A DNA stretch of 64,000 bases from Oceanospirillaceae bacterium ASP10-02a (GTDB lineage: Bacteria; Pseudomonadota; Gammaproteobacteria; Pseudomonadales; Balneatricaceae): contig CAJIZL010000012.1 of the NCBI GenBank assembly GCA_905182035.1, positions 1 to 64,000 on the forward strand, given 5' to 3'. Every line of letters starts with the position of its first letter. Position 1 is the stretch's first letter. Shown here one piece after another: positions 1 to 9,315 of the stretch. The notes beneath the pieces are model-generated. The model had not been told where the DNA came from and did not search any database. It saw only the letters and a list, made by a program, of their open reading frames with translations. The translations under genes and the position numbers were made by a program.

Positions 1-2
1 CT

Positions 3-380
3 AGTAAGGTAAACTATAACAATGCTGCTACTACGACAGTAGATACGCTTATCTCTGCAACCTATACTATTACTGCAGAAGCATTGACTATCACAGCACA
101 AGCGGACAGCTCGCCATCAGGCGACTATCAAATTGACTTGAGCTATGCTCTATCTGACGCTTTCACAGTTGCTACTGAAGTAGATAAAGGTAAGCAAACC
201 TCTATTACAGGCACTTACACAGACGGCGACATGACTGCTACTGTGGCTAAGACTGACGATGGAACTACTGATGCCTCTATTGCTCTAGACTATGGCAACG
301 CCGACCTAACTCTTGGTCGTGTTGGTGCTACTACTACAGCAGATGAGTACAGCCACTTGACTTACAAAGTAACATTCTAA
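3..380 (+). CDS. Outer-membrane beta-barrel (porin-like) protein, C-terminal part
   Basis: The reading frame is open from the window edge, so the gene starts upstream and only the last 125 or so residues are visible. They alternate polar and hydrophobic residues in short strands rich in Thr, Asp and Gly (for example YQIDLSYAL, SIALDYG, LTYKVTF), as in an outer-membrane barrel. The final residue is phenylalanine after a hydrophobic strand (HLTYKVTF), the usual recognition signal for the BAM assembly machine. No cysteine is present. A TTG at 84 could pass for a start but the frame continues upstream with the same character. The substrate cannot be told; a general porin is the likeliest reading. 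Confidence 0.7.
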   Translation, partial: SKVNYNNAATTTVDTLISATYTITAEALTITAQADSSPSGDYQIDLSYALSDAFTVATEVDKGKQTSITGTYTDGDMTATVAKTDDGTTDASIALDYGNADLTLGRVGATTTADEYSHLTYKVTF

Positions 381-407
381 TTTAATTAGAAGCTAACCTT
401 TTAGTCT

Positions 408-435
408 AAAAGGCTCCTTCGGGAGTCTTTTTTTT
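408..435 (+). terminator. Rho-independent terminator of the porin-like gene
   Basis: A 7-bp stem (AGGCTCC paired with GGAGTCT, one G-U pair) with a TTCG tetraloop is followed by a run of eight T. It lies 27 bases after the stop codon. An upstream alternative hairpin (CCTTTTA/TAAAAGG, 397-413) shares three bases with it. Confidence 0.9.
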
Positions 436-495
436 GCCTTTTAAAAACTAACTCGAGTAAAATTAGCAGGTTATCTATACAGGATTATTTTTGTC

Positions 496-2244
496 ATGCA
501 AAACGTGAATCAAATATTGCAACAAGCCGTTGCGCTACATCAGCAGGGTAATTTATCTGCTGCAGCTTTGCTGTATCAAAAAATATTGGCCATTGATAAG
601 AAACAATCCGATGCCCATAACTTATTAGGTGCAGTCTATGTGGCAACAAAAAACTATAAATTAGCAGAAAAACATTTATTGAAAGCAACCAAGTATGCGA
701 GCAATTATGCGCCAGCCCATTACAACTTAGGCAAGGCTTACCTAGATCAACAGAAGCTCCACCTGGCACTGGCCGCTTTTTCTAGGGCGGAGAAGTTGCA
801 GCCTGAATATGCAGATGCGGTATTCTTGTTAGCTAATACACGGATTCAGCTGGGTGTTATATCAGAAGCTAAATTGGGTTACCAACAGGTCATTAAGCTG
901 GCACCAGATCATTTCGAGGCACACAACAACCTTGGCAGTGCACTTCAAACACTGGGGGACGCAGAGGCCGCTATACCTCACCATCAACGAGCCATAGCTT
1001 TGAAGCCTGATTTTGAATTAGCGTGTCTCAGTTTAGCCCATGCGTTGGTTGGGTTAGAGCGTCATCAAGAGGCTCTTGAAGTTTATCAAGATTGTATGAA
1101 ACACGGCGCTAGTGCAAAGTTGTACCAAAACCTCGGCACTACGTTACAGCAATTGGGGCGCATAGGTGATGCACAACAAGCCTTCTTACAGGCTATTCAA
1201 TTGAATCCTGCAATGGGCTCTGTTTATCGCCACCTTGCTGAAATAACTAATGTAGATGCTAGTGATGACATTGACATCAGAACGATTGTGAAAGCTGGTT
1301 TTGAAGTGCCAAATATGGACTCACAGTCCAGTATGCATTTATCTTTTGCCTGGGCTAAGGTAAATGATGGGCAAAAAGATTACCCCGCTGCTTTTTCTGC
1401 TTATAAGCAAGGTAATGATATTAAGAGTAAGGAGAATAAATATAATAAGCACACAAGCAATAAGCAATTTAAAGGTATCAAGTTAGCCTATAATCAAAAA
1501 TTTCTCTCAGAAGCGTCTAGTAGTGGTTTAAATGAAGACAAACCTATCTTTATATTAGGCATGCCTCGATCGGGTACTACCTTGGTAGAGCAAATTATCG
1601 CCAGCCATACTGATGTCACTGGTGCAGGTGAATTAACCTATATGGGGGAGCAAGCCAAGCTTTTTAAACCCAACATGGATGAAGGTCAATGGCGTGAAAT
1701 AGCGGAGTCGTATTTAACAGGCCTCAATGGCTATGATGAAGGTAAGGCCCACATTACCGATAAAATGCCCCATAACTTCCTTAATATTGGCATGATTAGC
1801 AAGTTGTTACCTAATGCTAAGATCATCCATTGCAAGCGTAACCCGGTGGCAAACTGTTTATCGCTTTATAAGGCTTATTTTGGCGCTAAAGATTCCCATT
1901 CTTATGCCTATAATTTAAAAGACTTAGCCCATTACCATAATTTGTATGAAGACCTTATGGCACATTGGCGTGAGGTGCTACCTGGGCGTTTTTACGAAGT
2001 TTCTTATGAGCAATTAACCTCTAATCAAGAACAAGAGAGCCGCCAATTAATTGAATACTGTGGTTTGGAGTGGCAGGATGCGTGTTTAGACTTTTATAAA
2101 ACAGACCGTAAGGTGAAGACGGCCAGTGTCTTTCAGGTACGCCAACCCATGCATAATCAATCTGTTGATTTGTGGAAGCGTTACGGTGATGCGTTACAGC
2201 CCTTGTTGGATGATTTGTACATTCCTGAAGAGTACCTAGGCTAG
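496..2244 (+). CDS. TPR-repeat sulfotransferase
   Basis: A two-part protein of 582 residues. Residues about 5-245 are a string of six to seven tetratricopeptide repeats with the typical A/G/Y/A/P spacing (AHNLLGAVY, AHYNLGKAY, AHNNLGSAL), a protein-interaction scaffold. Residues about 345-575 are a sulfotransferase domain: the 5'-phosphosulfate-binding loop PRSGTT is at 357-362 after a hydrophobic strand (IFILGM), and a 3'-phosphate-binding segment (CKRNPVANCLSLY) begins at 446. The family transfers sulfate from PAPS; this TPR-fused type is widespread in marine bacteria, with acceptor usually unknown. No signal peptide is visible, so it is probably cytoplasmic. It stands alone, with no PAPS-synthesis or polysaccharide genes adjacent. 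Confidence 0.85.
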   Translation: MQNVNQILQQAVALHQQGNLSAAALLYQKILAIDKKQSDAHNLLGAVYVATKNYKLAEKHLLKATKYASNYAPAHYNLGKAYLDQQKLHLALAAFSRAEKLQPEYADAVFLLANTRIQLGVISEAKLGYQQVIKLAPDHFEAHNNLGSALQTLGDAEAAIPHHQRAIALKPDFELACLSLAHALVGLERHQEALEVYQDCMKHGASAKLYQNLGTTLQQLGRIGDAQQAFLQAIQLNPAMGSVYRHLAEITNVDASDDIDIRTIVKAGFEVPNMDSQSSMHLSFAWAKVNDGQKDYPAAFSAYKQGNDIKSKENKYNKHTSNKQFKGIKLAYNQKFLSEASSSGLNEDKPIFILGMPRSGTTLVEQIIASHTDVTGAGELTYMGEQAKLFKPNMDEGQWREIAESYLTGLNGYDEGKAHITDKMPHNFLNIGMISKLLPNAKIIHCKRNPVANCLSLYKAYFGAKDSHSYAYNLKDLAHYHNLYEDLMAHWREVLPGRFYEVSYEQLTSNQEQESRQLIEYCGLEWQDACLDFYKTDRKVKTASVFQVRQPMHNQSVDLWKRYGDALQPLLDDLYIPEEYLG

Positions 2245-2265
2245 GCTGAGAAATGGTTATAGAAT

Positions 2266-2320
2266 GGCTTGCCATTACGAAGGGTGACGGCCTGTGGTGA
2301 TCCATAGGCCGCAATTTGGG
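2266..2320. repeat. Possible decayed copy of a dispersed intergenic repeat
   Basis: The stretch starting CCATTACGAAGGGTGACGG and followed by GATCCATAGGCC resembles the common gammaproteobacterial intergenic repeat of the type CATTGCGAGGAACGAAGTGACG...CAATCCATGG. Similar but diverged stretches lie near 3729 and 9230. Resemblance is by eye only. Confidence 0.35.
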
Positions 2321-2360
2321 GTTGCTTTTCTGTGCCCACGATGACAGTTTGAGCTAAACC

Positions 2361-3689
2361 TTAAGGCTTCTTTTTACCAAACGGCATGGTGCCGTCGCCC
2401 CATAGGCTGGCGGCATTGGTTTGGGCTTTGCGCTCTTGTGCTGCTTCTTTTTTGCTGAGCGTAGTAGTTTTCTTGGGTTTTGTTTTGGTGGTTTGTTTGG
2501 CTAAGCTTACTGTGTCTCGGTGCTCTTTGGCCTCGTGACCTTTAATCACTATGCGCTCTAGGGTCTTGCCTTGGGCTTTCTCTACGCTTAACAGTAATCC
2601 ACGCTCGGTTATATTCACCAAATTAATTGCTTTGCCTTGTGCCCCTGCTCGGCCTGTGCGGCCTGTGCGATGCAAATAGTCGTCTAGATTGCGAGCCATA
2701 TCAAAGTTAATCACCAGCTCTACGCCGTCGATGTCTAACCCTCTGGCTGCTACTTCTGTGGCCACCAAGGTATTGAAGCTGTGCTGGCGGTATTGGCGCG
2801 TGATGTCGTTGCGTAAATCTTGTGGTAGTTCTCCGTGCAGGGCTACGGCATTGACGTTATGGCTCTTTAGAAAATTAGCCAGATCTTCACTGAGTTTGCG
2901 ACTGTTACAAAATATCAGGTGCTTCTTTGCAGGCTCATGGGCAAGCAACCATGCTAATACCCGTTTTTTGTGTTCTATTTCATCACACACCACAACCATT
3001 TGCTTAATGTTTGCTTGCACCTGTGTAGCATCATTAAGGCGGATATCTACTGGGTTGTTAAGTAACACTTGGGCCATTTCTTGAACTTTAGGGCTGTGTA
3101 AGGTGGCGGAATAAAACAACGTTTGCCTGTTAGGATTGCAGGCCGCGGCGATGGTTTCTACATCCTCACAAAAACCCAGCTCTAGCATGCGGTCGGCTTC
3201 GTCAATCACCAAAAGCTCTAAGTGTTTAGTGTCTGTTTGGTTTTTGCGCTGGTGCTCCATAAAACGTCCAGGTGTTGCAACCACTAAGTCAGGATTCTTA
3301 CGTAATAGGGCCTGTTGGTAGTGGTAGTCTTCACCGCCCAGTATTAAAGCCGCTTGCAGCTTTGTGCCTTTGATAAGCTTGTTGGTAAGGCTGAGTACTT
3401 GATGAGCCAATTCCCGTGTTGGCACTAGGATTAAGCAGCGGGTACTAAAGCCTACAGCTTTGGTATTGAGTATTTGATTAAGGGCAGGGATGACATAGGC
3501 CAAGGTTTTGCCACTGCCCGTGTCGGCGCTCATTAATAGATCTTTGCCAGCCAGGGCAACGGGAAGCCCATGACACTGGGCATCAGTGGCTTGTTCAAAA
3601 CCTTGTTGGGCTATGTTGATTTGTAAGCGAGGGTTGTAGGCTTGATCCGCAAAAGTAATGGCGGGTGCTGCTGGGGTGGCTGTAGTCAC
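2361..3689 (-). CDS. DEAD-box ATP-dependent RNA helicase, SrmB-like
   Basis: All DEAD-box motifs are present in 442 residues: Q motif (Gln38), Walker A ADTGSGKT (55-62), PTREL (90-94), TPGR (139-142), DEAD (163-166), SAT (194-196), and in the second RecA lobe HGELP, ATEVAARGLD and HRTGRTGR (340-347). A lysine-rich tail (about 390-442) probably binds RNA. Length, the order of motifs and the segment after motif VI resemble E. coli SrmB, which helps early 50S ribosome assembly; RhlE-type helicases are the main alternative. It is a single gene transcribed towards the sulfotransferase. Confidence 0.85.
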   Translation of the reverse strand: MTTATPAAPAITFADQAYNPRLQINIAQQGFEQATDAQCHGLPVALAGKDLLMSADTGSGKTLAYVIPALNQILNTKAVGFSTRCLILVPTRELAHQVLSLTNKLIKGTKLQAALILGGEDYHYQQALLRKNPDLVVATPGRFMEHQRKNQTDTKHLELLVIDEADRMLELGFCEDVETIAAACNPNRQTLFYSATLHSPKVQEMAQVLLNNPVDIRLNDATQVQANIKQMVVVCDEIEHKKRVLAWLLAHEPAKKHLIFCNSRKLSEDLANFLKSHNVNAVALHGELPQDLRNDITRQYRQHSFNTLVATEVAARGLDIDGVELVINFDMARNLDDYLHRTGRTGRAGAQGKAINLVNITERGLLLSVEKAQGKTLERIVIKGHEAKEHRDTVSLAKQTTKTKPKKTTTLSKKEAAQERKAQTNAASLWGDGTMPFGKKKP

Positions 3690-3727
3690 GGAGGCTCCTT
3701 AATTGAGGCGGCATTCTAGCACCTCTG

Positions 3728-3830
3728 ACTTGTCATTACGAGGAACGACGTGAGGTGTTAGACCATAGGTTTGGACCTGAATATCTTCGCTGCGCTCGCT
3801 AAAAATGGCGCAGGGCAGCTAACAAGGACG
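3728..3830. repeat. Possible decayed copy of a dispersed intergenic repeat
   Basis: GTCATTACGAGGAACGACG followed by a GACCATAGG segment and CTTCGCTGCGCTCGC matches the core of the widespread CATTGCGAGGAACGAAGTGACG class of intergenic repeats better than the copy near 2266. No coding frame runs through it. Confidence 0.45.
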
Positions 3831-3875
3831 GGGAGGGTTAGTGCTGGATAGATTTCCTCGTAACCACTAAGGTTG

Positions 3876-3884
3876 TGCTATAAT
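3876..3884 (+). promoter_or_regulatory. Extended -10 promoter element for ygiQ
   Basis: TGCTATAAT, a full extended -10 (TGnTATAAT), lies 47 bases before the ygiQ start. No good -35 hexamer is seen at 16-18 bases, as is usual for extended -10 promoters. Confidence 0.6.
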
Positions 3885-3930
3885 ATGCCACCGCTTTGAG
3901 CGGAGCTATAACTGATTAAAAGGTCCGCCA

Positions 3931-6132
3931 ATGTCCAACCCCAATACTGCTTCTGATATGTCTTCATACTTGGCGCCAGAAAAACGTATCTTCGAATACC
4001 CTAAGTATTGGGCGGAGTGTTTTGGGGCGGCCCCGTTTTTACCCACTACCCGCGAAGAGATGGACCAACTGGGTTGGGATTCTTGTGACGTGATTGTGGT
4101 TACCGGCGATGCTTATGTAGATCATCCTAGCTTTGGTATGGCTATTATCGGCCGCTTGTTAGAGTCTCAAGGATTTCGCGTGGGTATCATTGCCCAACCA
4201 GATTGGAGCAGTGCAGAGGCTTTTAAGGTTTTGGGCAAGCCCAATTTATATTTTGGTGTAGCGGCTGGCAACATGGACTCCATGATTAACCGCTATACAG
4301 CAGATAGGCGCCTGCGCCATGACGATGCCTATACCCCCGGCAACGTTGGCGGAAAGCGGCCAGACCGTGCAACCTTACACTACACCCAGCGCTGCAAAGA
4401 GGCTTTTAAAGGTGTGCCGGTTATTATTGGTGGTATCGAAGCTAGCCTACGACGTATTGCCCACTATGACTATTGGTCAGAAAAAGTGCGCCGCTCTATG
4501 TTGATTGACTCAAAGGCTGATATGCTTATTTATGGCAACGCCGAACGGCCGTTAGTAGAAGTGACTCATCGTATTGCCAATGGTGAAACCCTCGAGCAGA
4601 TGCAAGATATTCGTGGTACGGCCATTATGGTGAAGCAACCACTGGTAGGCTGGCGTGGTAAAGACTCAACCACACTCGATGCGCCAGGCGTGATCGACGC
4701 AATCACCAGCCCCTATATTGATACCACCACAACTAGCCAGTGTGAGGCGAGCAATGACGCCGAACTGGGTGTTGTGGCAGATAAGGATGCGGTGCAAACC
4801 TTGTCCATTAAACCAATGGCAGCTTACGAACCGGTTAAGGGCCAGCCTTGGTTTAAGACCTATGCCAAGTTGCCAAGTTATGACGTGGTAAAGTCAGACC
4901 CTATTATGTATGCCCACGCAAGCCGTGTAATGCACCACGAAACTAACCCGGGTAGTGCAAGGGCATTGTATCAAGAACATGGAAATAAGGCCTTGTGGGT
5001 TAACCCTCCTGCCATGCCACTGGACACAGAGGAAATGGATTACGTGTTTGCTGCACCCTTTGCGCGCGTGCCTCACCCTATGTATGGCGATGAAAAAATT
5101 CCAGCCTATGACATGATTCGTTTCTCGGTCAATATTATGCGAGGCTGTTTTGGTGGCTGTAGCTTCTGCTCCATTACTGAGCACGAAGGCCGTATTATTC
5201 AAAACCGTTCCGAAGATTCTATTATTCGTGAAGTGGAAGACATGCGCGACAAAGTGCCTGGTTTTACTGGCGTGGTGTCTGATCTTGGTGGCCCCACAGC
5301 GAACATGTACCGTTTACACTGTAAAGACCCAAAAGTAGAGGCAACGTGCCGCTTACCTTCCTGTGTGCACCCTACAATATGTGACTACATGGGCACAGAT
5401 CATAAGCCGCTTATCAATTTGTACCGTCGTGCCCGCGCTCTGCCTGGCATCAAAAAAGTATTAATTGCATCGGGTTTACGCTATGACTTAGCCATACGTG
5501 ACCCTGAATATGTGAAAGAATTGGTGACTCATCATGTGGGTGGCTATTTAAAAATTGCCCCAGAGCACACTGAAGATGAGCCTTTACGGCACATGCTGAA
5601 ACCTAACATGAGTAGCTATAACAAGTTTAAGCGCATGTTCGAGAAGTATTCTAAAGAAGCGGGCAAAGAACAGTACCTGATTCCATATTTTATTAGTGCC
5701 CACCCAGGCACTCGTGATGTAGATATGGTGAATTTAGCCATGTGGTTAAAAACCAATAAGTTCCGCCTAGATCAAGTGCAAAACTTCTATCCGTCGCCGA
5801 TGTGTAATGCCACTACCATGTATTACACAGAGGTTAACCCCTTGAAAAAGGTGACTCGTGAAAGTGAGCGAGTGAGTATTCCAAGGGGTATTCGTCAGCG
5901 CCGCTTGCATAAGGCCATATTGCGTTATCACGACCCTAAAAACTGGGCACAAATACGTGAAGCCTTAATAGACATGGGCATGAGAAAGCTTATTGGTAAA
6001 GGCCCTCAATGTTTGGTGCCTGCAGAAAGTCATGCTGAAGCTAGCAGGTCTGCACCCAAGGCTGCTAAGGGTAAGCAGGGTTTGACCAAGCATACATCGC
6101 CTCGAGCACAGAAGATGAGACGTTCTAGATAG
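3931..6132 (+). CDS. ygiQ: YgiQ family radical SAM protein
   Basis: At 733 residues this matches the length of E. coli YgiQ (UPF0313). The N-terminal half carries the YgiQ-specific domain ([19 protein letters not shown] and neighbours), and the radical-SAM cluster-binding motif C-x3-C-x2-C is at Cys406, Cys410 and Cys413 ([10 protein letters not shown]). A second cysteine group ([14 protein letters not shown]) follows the barrel start. The enzyme is expected to bind a 4Fe-4S cluster and S-adenosylmethionine; its physiological substrate is not established. The C-terminus ends in a basic, low-complexity tail. It is a single gene behind its own extended -10 promoter. Confidence 0.93.
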   Translation: MSNPNTASDMSSYLAPEKRIFEYPKYWAECFGAAPFLPTTREEMDQLGWDSCDVIVVTGDAYVDHPSFGMAIIGRLLESQGFRVGIIAQPDWSSAEAFKVLGKPNLYFGVAAGNMDSMINRYTADRRLRHDDAYTPGNVGGKRPDRATLHYTQRCKEAFKGVPVIIGGIEASLRRIAHYDYWSEKVRRSMLIDSKADMLIYGNAERPLVEVTHRIANGETLEQMQDIRGTAIMVKQPLVGWRGKDSTTLDAPGVIDAITSPYIDTTTTSQCEASNDAELGVVADKDAVQTLSIKPMAAYEPVKGQPWFKTYAKLPSYDVVKSDPIMYAHASRVMHHETNPGSARALYQEHGNKALWVNPPAMPLDTEEMDYVFAAPFARVPHPMYGDEKIPAYDMIRFSVNIMRGCFGGCSFCSITEHEGRIIQNRSEDSIIREVEDMRDKVPGFTGVVSDLGGPTANMYRLHCKDPKVEATCRLPSCVHPTICDYMGTDHKPLINLYRRARALPGIKKVLIASGLRYDLAIRDPEYVKELVTHHVGGYLKIAPEHTEDEPLRHMLKPNMSSYNKFKRMFEKYSKEAGKEQYLIPYFISAHPGTRDVDMVNLAMWLKTNKFRLDQVQNFYPSPMCNATTMYYTEVNPLKKVTRESERVSIPRGIRQRRLHKAILRYHDPKNWAQIREALIDMGMRKLIGKGPQCLVPAESHAEASRSAPKAAKGKQGLTKHTSPRAQKMRRSR

Positions 6133-6215
6133 GCTGTAAGCTCGGCAAAAGGGGGGGGCAAAGTTCCGTTTGCTGGTCTATAGTGAGTACTTCTTTAATT
6201 ATTAAGGAAGTACAT

Positions 6216-6872
6216 ATGCACCTCATTATTGGTAATCAAAACTATTCTTCTTGGTCCATGCGGCCCTGGGTGGCCATGACATATTTTGGTATCCCCTTTA
6301 AAGAAACCAAGCTTGAACTGGATACTGCCGCCTTTGTGGAGGAAATTAGCCAACACTCTAGTGCTGGAACAGTGCCGGTACTAATTACTGAAAACGGCAC
6401 TGCCACAGATAGTTTATCCATTCTAGAAACCTTAGCAGACAGCTACCCAACTATGTGGCCCAGTGATCCTGCGCTTAAAATTATGGCCCGTAACGCAGTG
6501 TCGTGTATGCACAGTGGGTTTTTTGCTTTGCGTGGTGAAATGTCGATGAATTGCCGTGCCAACCAACGGTTATTAGTGATTACACTGGCGTGTAGAAGTG
6601 ATATCGATAAAGTTGAGGCCTTATGGGCTGAGTGTATGTCTACAGCGGCCAAGGTGGGCCAAAATCAAGGCTACTTATTGGGTGAATTTTCCATTGCCGA
6701 TGCCTTTTTTGCCCCTGTTGTTGTGCGTTTACGTGGCTACAAGGTGGCTGTCAATGCTGCTACTCAGAGTTATATGGACACCATACTAGGTACCCCCGCG
6801 GTAATGGCTTGGATTGCCGCAGGTTTAGCAGAAACCACCATTTTGCAAGAAGATGAAGTGGGCTATGATTAA
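6216..6872 (+). CDS. Glutathione S-transferase family protein
   Basis: A 218-residue protein with an N-terminal thioredoxin-like domain (LIIGNQNYSSWSMRPWVAM, the Ser-rich region where glutathione is activated; VPVLI with the cis-proline; DSLSILETLAD for the gamma-glutamyl contact) and an all-helical C-terminal half. The start is put at ATG 6216, preceded by AAGGAAG (6204-6210) at 5 bases; the GTG 33 bases upstream has no such site and would add residues before the conserved strand. The substrate is unknown. The stop codon overlaps the end of glcB, which comes from the other strand, by four bases. Confidence 0.82.
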   Translation: MHLIIGNQNYSSWSMRPWVAMTYFGIPFKETKLELDTAAFVEEISQHSSAGTVPVLITENGTATDSLSILETLADSYPTMWPSDPALKIMARNAVSCMHSGFFALRGEMSMNCRANQRLLVITLACRSDIDKVEALWAECMSTAAKVGQNQGYLLGEFSIADAFFAPVVVRLRGYKVAVNAATQSYMDTILGTPAVMAWIAAGLAETTILQEDEVGYD

Positions 6873-9049
6873 CCGTAAACCCGCTTAGCTTCTTGGCGAC
6901 GTCTGTGCAGCACAGGTTCGGTGTAACCACTGGGCTGAACTGTGCCTTCAAACACTAACTCACAGGCGGCCTGGAAGCCGACGCTAGAGTCAAAATCTGG
7001 CGCCATGTTGCGATAGGTTGGGTCGCCTGCATTTTGCTCGTCAACTAAAGCAGCCATGCGCTTTAAGCTGTCCATGACCATTTTTTTAGTTACAAAACCA
7101 TGCTCTAACCAGTTAGCTAATGACTGTGAAGAAATTCGCAAGGTAGCCCGGTCTTCCATCAAACCTACCTGGTTAATATCGGCTACTTTAGAGCAACCAA
7201 TACCGCTCTCTACCCAACGAATCACGTAACCCAATAAACCTTGACAGTTGTTATCTAGTTCACGGGTAATGTCGTCTGCACTTAAGCTGTGTTCACCTAA
7301 TAAAGGAATGGCGAGTAAATCATCTTGTTCCACCTTTACCGTATAGGCTATATCGGTGAGTTCGTTTTGACGATCCTGCACCAAAACCTGATGATAATGT
7401 AAGGCGTGCAATACCGCTGCATTAGGCGATGGTACCCATGCAGTAGTGGCGCCAGACATGGGGTGTTCTAACTTGGTGGCCATCATTTCTGCCATACAAT
7501 CTGGCTTGGCCCACATGCCTTTACCTATTTGAGCGCGACCTTGCAGGCCACAGGCTAAGCCAGTTTCAACATTGTTGTCTTCGTATGCAGCGATCCATGC
7601 CTGTTGTTTCATAATGCCTTTAGGCAACATGATGCCAGCCTGCATAGAGGTATGGATTTCATCACCAGTACGGTCTAAGAAGCCGGTATTAATAAACGCT
7701 ACACGTTCACTAGCAGCAGCAATACAAGCTTTTAAGTTGATGCTGGTACGGCGCTCTTCATCCATAATGCCCACTTTTAGGGTGTTCTTCGGGAGATCTA
7801 GTAACTCTTCTATGCGGCTAAATAAGTCGCAAGTGAAGGTCACTTCTTCTGGACCGTGCATCTTGGGTTTTACGATATAAATACTGCCAGTGCGGCTGTT
7901 GCCTTTAACCGATGCGCCACGTATGTCGTGCAAGGCGCAGAGGCTAGTGATAAAGCCATCCATTATACCTTCCGGTGTTTCTGCACCTTGGCTATTCAAA
8001 ATGGCATTATTGGTCATTAAGTGGCCAACATTACGTATGAACAATAAACTGCGGCCATGCAAACTGAAGTCGTTGCCTTTTGGGTCCAGGTAATGTCGAT
8101 CACCGTTTAACTTGCGGGTGATGGTGTTGCCATTTTTTTGTAGTTCAATAGACAAGTCACCTTTCATAAGGCCTAACCAATTGCGATACACAATTACTTT
8201 GTCTTCTGCATCTACTGCCGTAACTGAGTCTTCACAGTCCATAATAGTAGACACGGCCGCTTCCATTACAATGTCTTTAATGCCAGCTAGGTCGCTAGAG
8301 CCAATAATATGTTGGCGGTCTACGTGAAGCTCAAGGTGAAGGTTGTTATGCTTTAGCAAGATGGTTTTAGGCGCAGCAGCATCGCCTTGGTAGCCAATAA
8401 ATTGACTTGAATCTGCCAGTAGGGCGAAGTGGCCATTTTCTAAGCTACACACCAATTGTCCATCGTTAATTGCATAGTTTATCACTTGGCTATGGCCAGC
8501 TTCAACTAGGGGTAGGTGTGTGTCAAGTAGTTGTTTCGCAAAAGAAATAACCTTTTCTCCGCGTTTGGCATCGTACCCTTTTAAGACCTTTTCACTTGTT
8601 AACGCGTCTGTGCCGTAAAGGGCATCGTACAGGCTGCCCCAGCGTGCATTGGCTGCGTTGAGGGCGTAACGAGCATTGTTGATAGGCACCACTAACTGAG
8701 GGCCAGCCACAGTGCTGATTTCGATATCCACATTACTGGTAGTCACTTGGACTTTTTCAGGAGCAGGTAACAGGTAACCGATATCCTGCAGCATGCTCTT
8801 ATATTTGGAAGGGTCTGCCGAGGGATTGTTACGGTGCCATTGGTCTAGTGTGGTTTGTAACTCTTCGCGCGTGTTTAGCAAATCTTGGTTGCGGCTTTGA
8901 AACTCATCAAGCAAGGTAGCCATGGCTTGCCAGACTTGATCGCTGCTGAGGTTTAAACCTGGCAGAATTTCTCGCTCAACCAAAGTATATAGCTGTGTAT
9001 CAATAGACAGATTAGCGTTACCAATTCTGGCGTCTATGTGCGCGTTCAT
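6869..9049 (-). CDS. glcB: Malate synthase G
   Basis: Condenses glyoxylate and acetyl-CoA to malate, the second step of the glyoxylate shunt. The 726-residue length fits the monomeric G isoform (E. coli 723), not the shorter A form. Diagnostic segments are MDCEDSVTAVDAEDK, GRSLLFIRNVGHLMTNNAI, and the C-terminal MEDRATLRIS and RRRQEAKRVYG. The start is placed at ATG 9049 because AGGAG lies 7 bases upstream; an ATG seven codons earlier lacks a ribosome site. The region just upstream contains a 9-bp inverted repeat over a likely -10. The shunt partner aceA is 1.5 kb away with a LysR regulator between, suggesting shared control. Confidence 0.96.
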   Translation of the reverse strand: MNAHIDARIGNANLSIDTQLYTLVEREILPGLNLSSDQVWQAMATLLDEFQSRNQDLLNTREELQTTLDQWHRNNPSADPSKYKSMLQDIGYLLPAPEKVQVTTSNVDIEISTVAGPQLVVPINNARYALNAANARWGSLYDALYGTDALTSEKVLKGYDAKRGEKVISFAKQLLDTHLPLVEAGHSQVINYAINDGQLVCSLENGHFALLADSSQFIGYQGDAAAPKTILLKHNNLHLELHVDRQHIIGSSDLAGIKDIVMEAAVSTIMDCEDSVTAVDAEDKVIVYRNWLGLMKGDLSIELQKNGNTITRKLNGDRHYLDPKGNDFSLHGRSLLFIRNVGHLMTNNAILNSQGAETPEGIMDGFITSLCALHDIRGASVKGNSRTGSIYIVKPKMHGPEEVTFTCDLFSRIEELLDLPKNTLKVGIMDEERRTSINLKACIAAASERVAFINTGFLDRTGDEIHTSMQAGIMLPKGIMKQQAWIAAYEDNNVETGLACGLQGRAQIGKGMWAKPDCMAEMMATKLEHPMSGATTAWVPSPNAAVLHALHYHQVLVQDRQNELTDIAYTVKVEQDDLLAIPLLGEHSLSADDITRELDNNCQGLLGYVIRWVESGIGCSKVADINQVGLMEDRATLRISSQSLANWLEHGFVTKKMVMDSLKRMAALVDEQNAGDPTYRNMAPDFDSSVGFQAACELVFEGTVQPSGYTEPVLHRRRQEAKRVYG

Positions 9050-9084
9050 ACCAAAGCTCCTATGATGCATAATAATGCCAAATA

Positions 9085-9127
9085 TTTCCTATAGTGTACA
9101 AAATCATTATATAGGAAACAATAGGAA
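9085..9127 (-). promoter_or_regulatory. Operator-like palindrome over the glcB promoter region
   Basis: TTTCCTATA (9085-9093) and TATAGGAAA (9110-9118) form a perfect 9-bp inverted repeat with a 16-base gap, and a third ATAGGAA box follows at 9121-9127. Read on the minus strand the distal arm overlaps a TATAAT, so a bound protein would cover the promoter. It begins 36 bases before the glcB start. The binding protein is unknown; the neighbouring LysR regulator is one candidate. Confidence 0.55.
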
Positions 9128-9189
9128 TGACTGATAAGTCTTTAGTCGTATGGGAATATGTTGGTTATTTGGAATGGAAATAGTTGGTG

Positions 9190-9300
9190 TCTTCGTTGCG
9201 AGGACACTGGTATTTATTTTAACCCTGCTCATGACATTGCAAGCGCAGTAAAGCAACCCAAGCGTGCAGTTTATGGATTGCTGTGGGCCACAGGTTTTTG
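9190..9300. repeat. Possible decayed dispersed repeat between glcB and the LysR gene
   Basis: CTTCGTTGCGAGGAC and, further on, GACATTGCAAGCGCAG, AAGCAACCC and ATGGATTGCTGTGGG look like scrambled remains of the CATTGCGAG...CAATCCATGG repeat class. No gene or terminator is evident here. Confidence 0.35.
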
Positions 9301-9315
9301 CAGTGGCACGAGAGT

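Noticed and set aside
2689-3084. A 131-codon plus-strand open frame opposite the helicase gene
   Set aside because: Antisense to conserved helicase motifs; no independent support.
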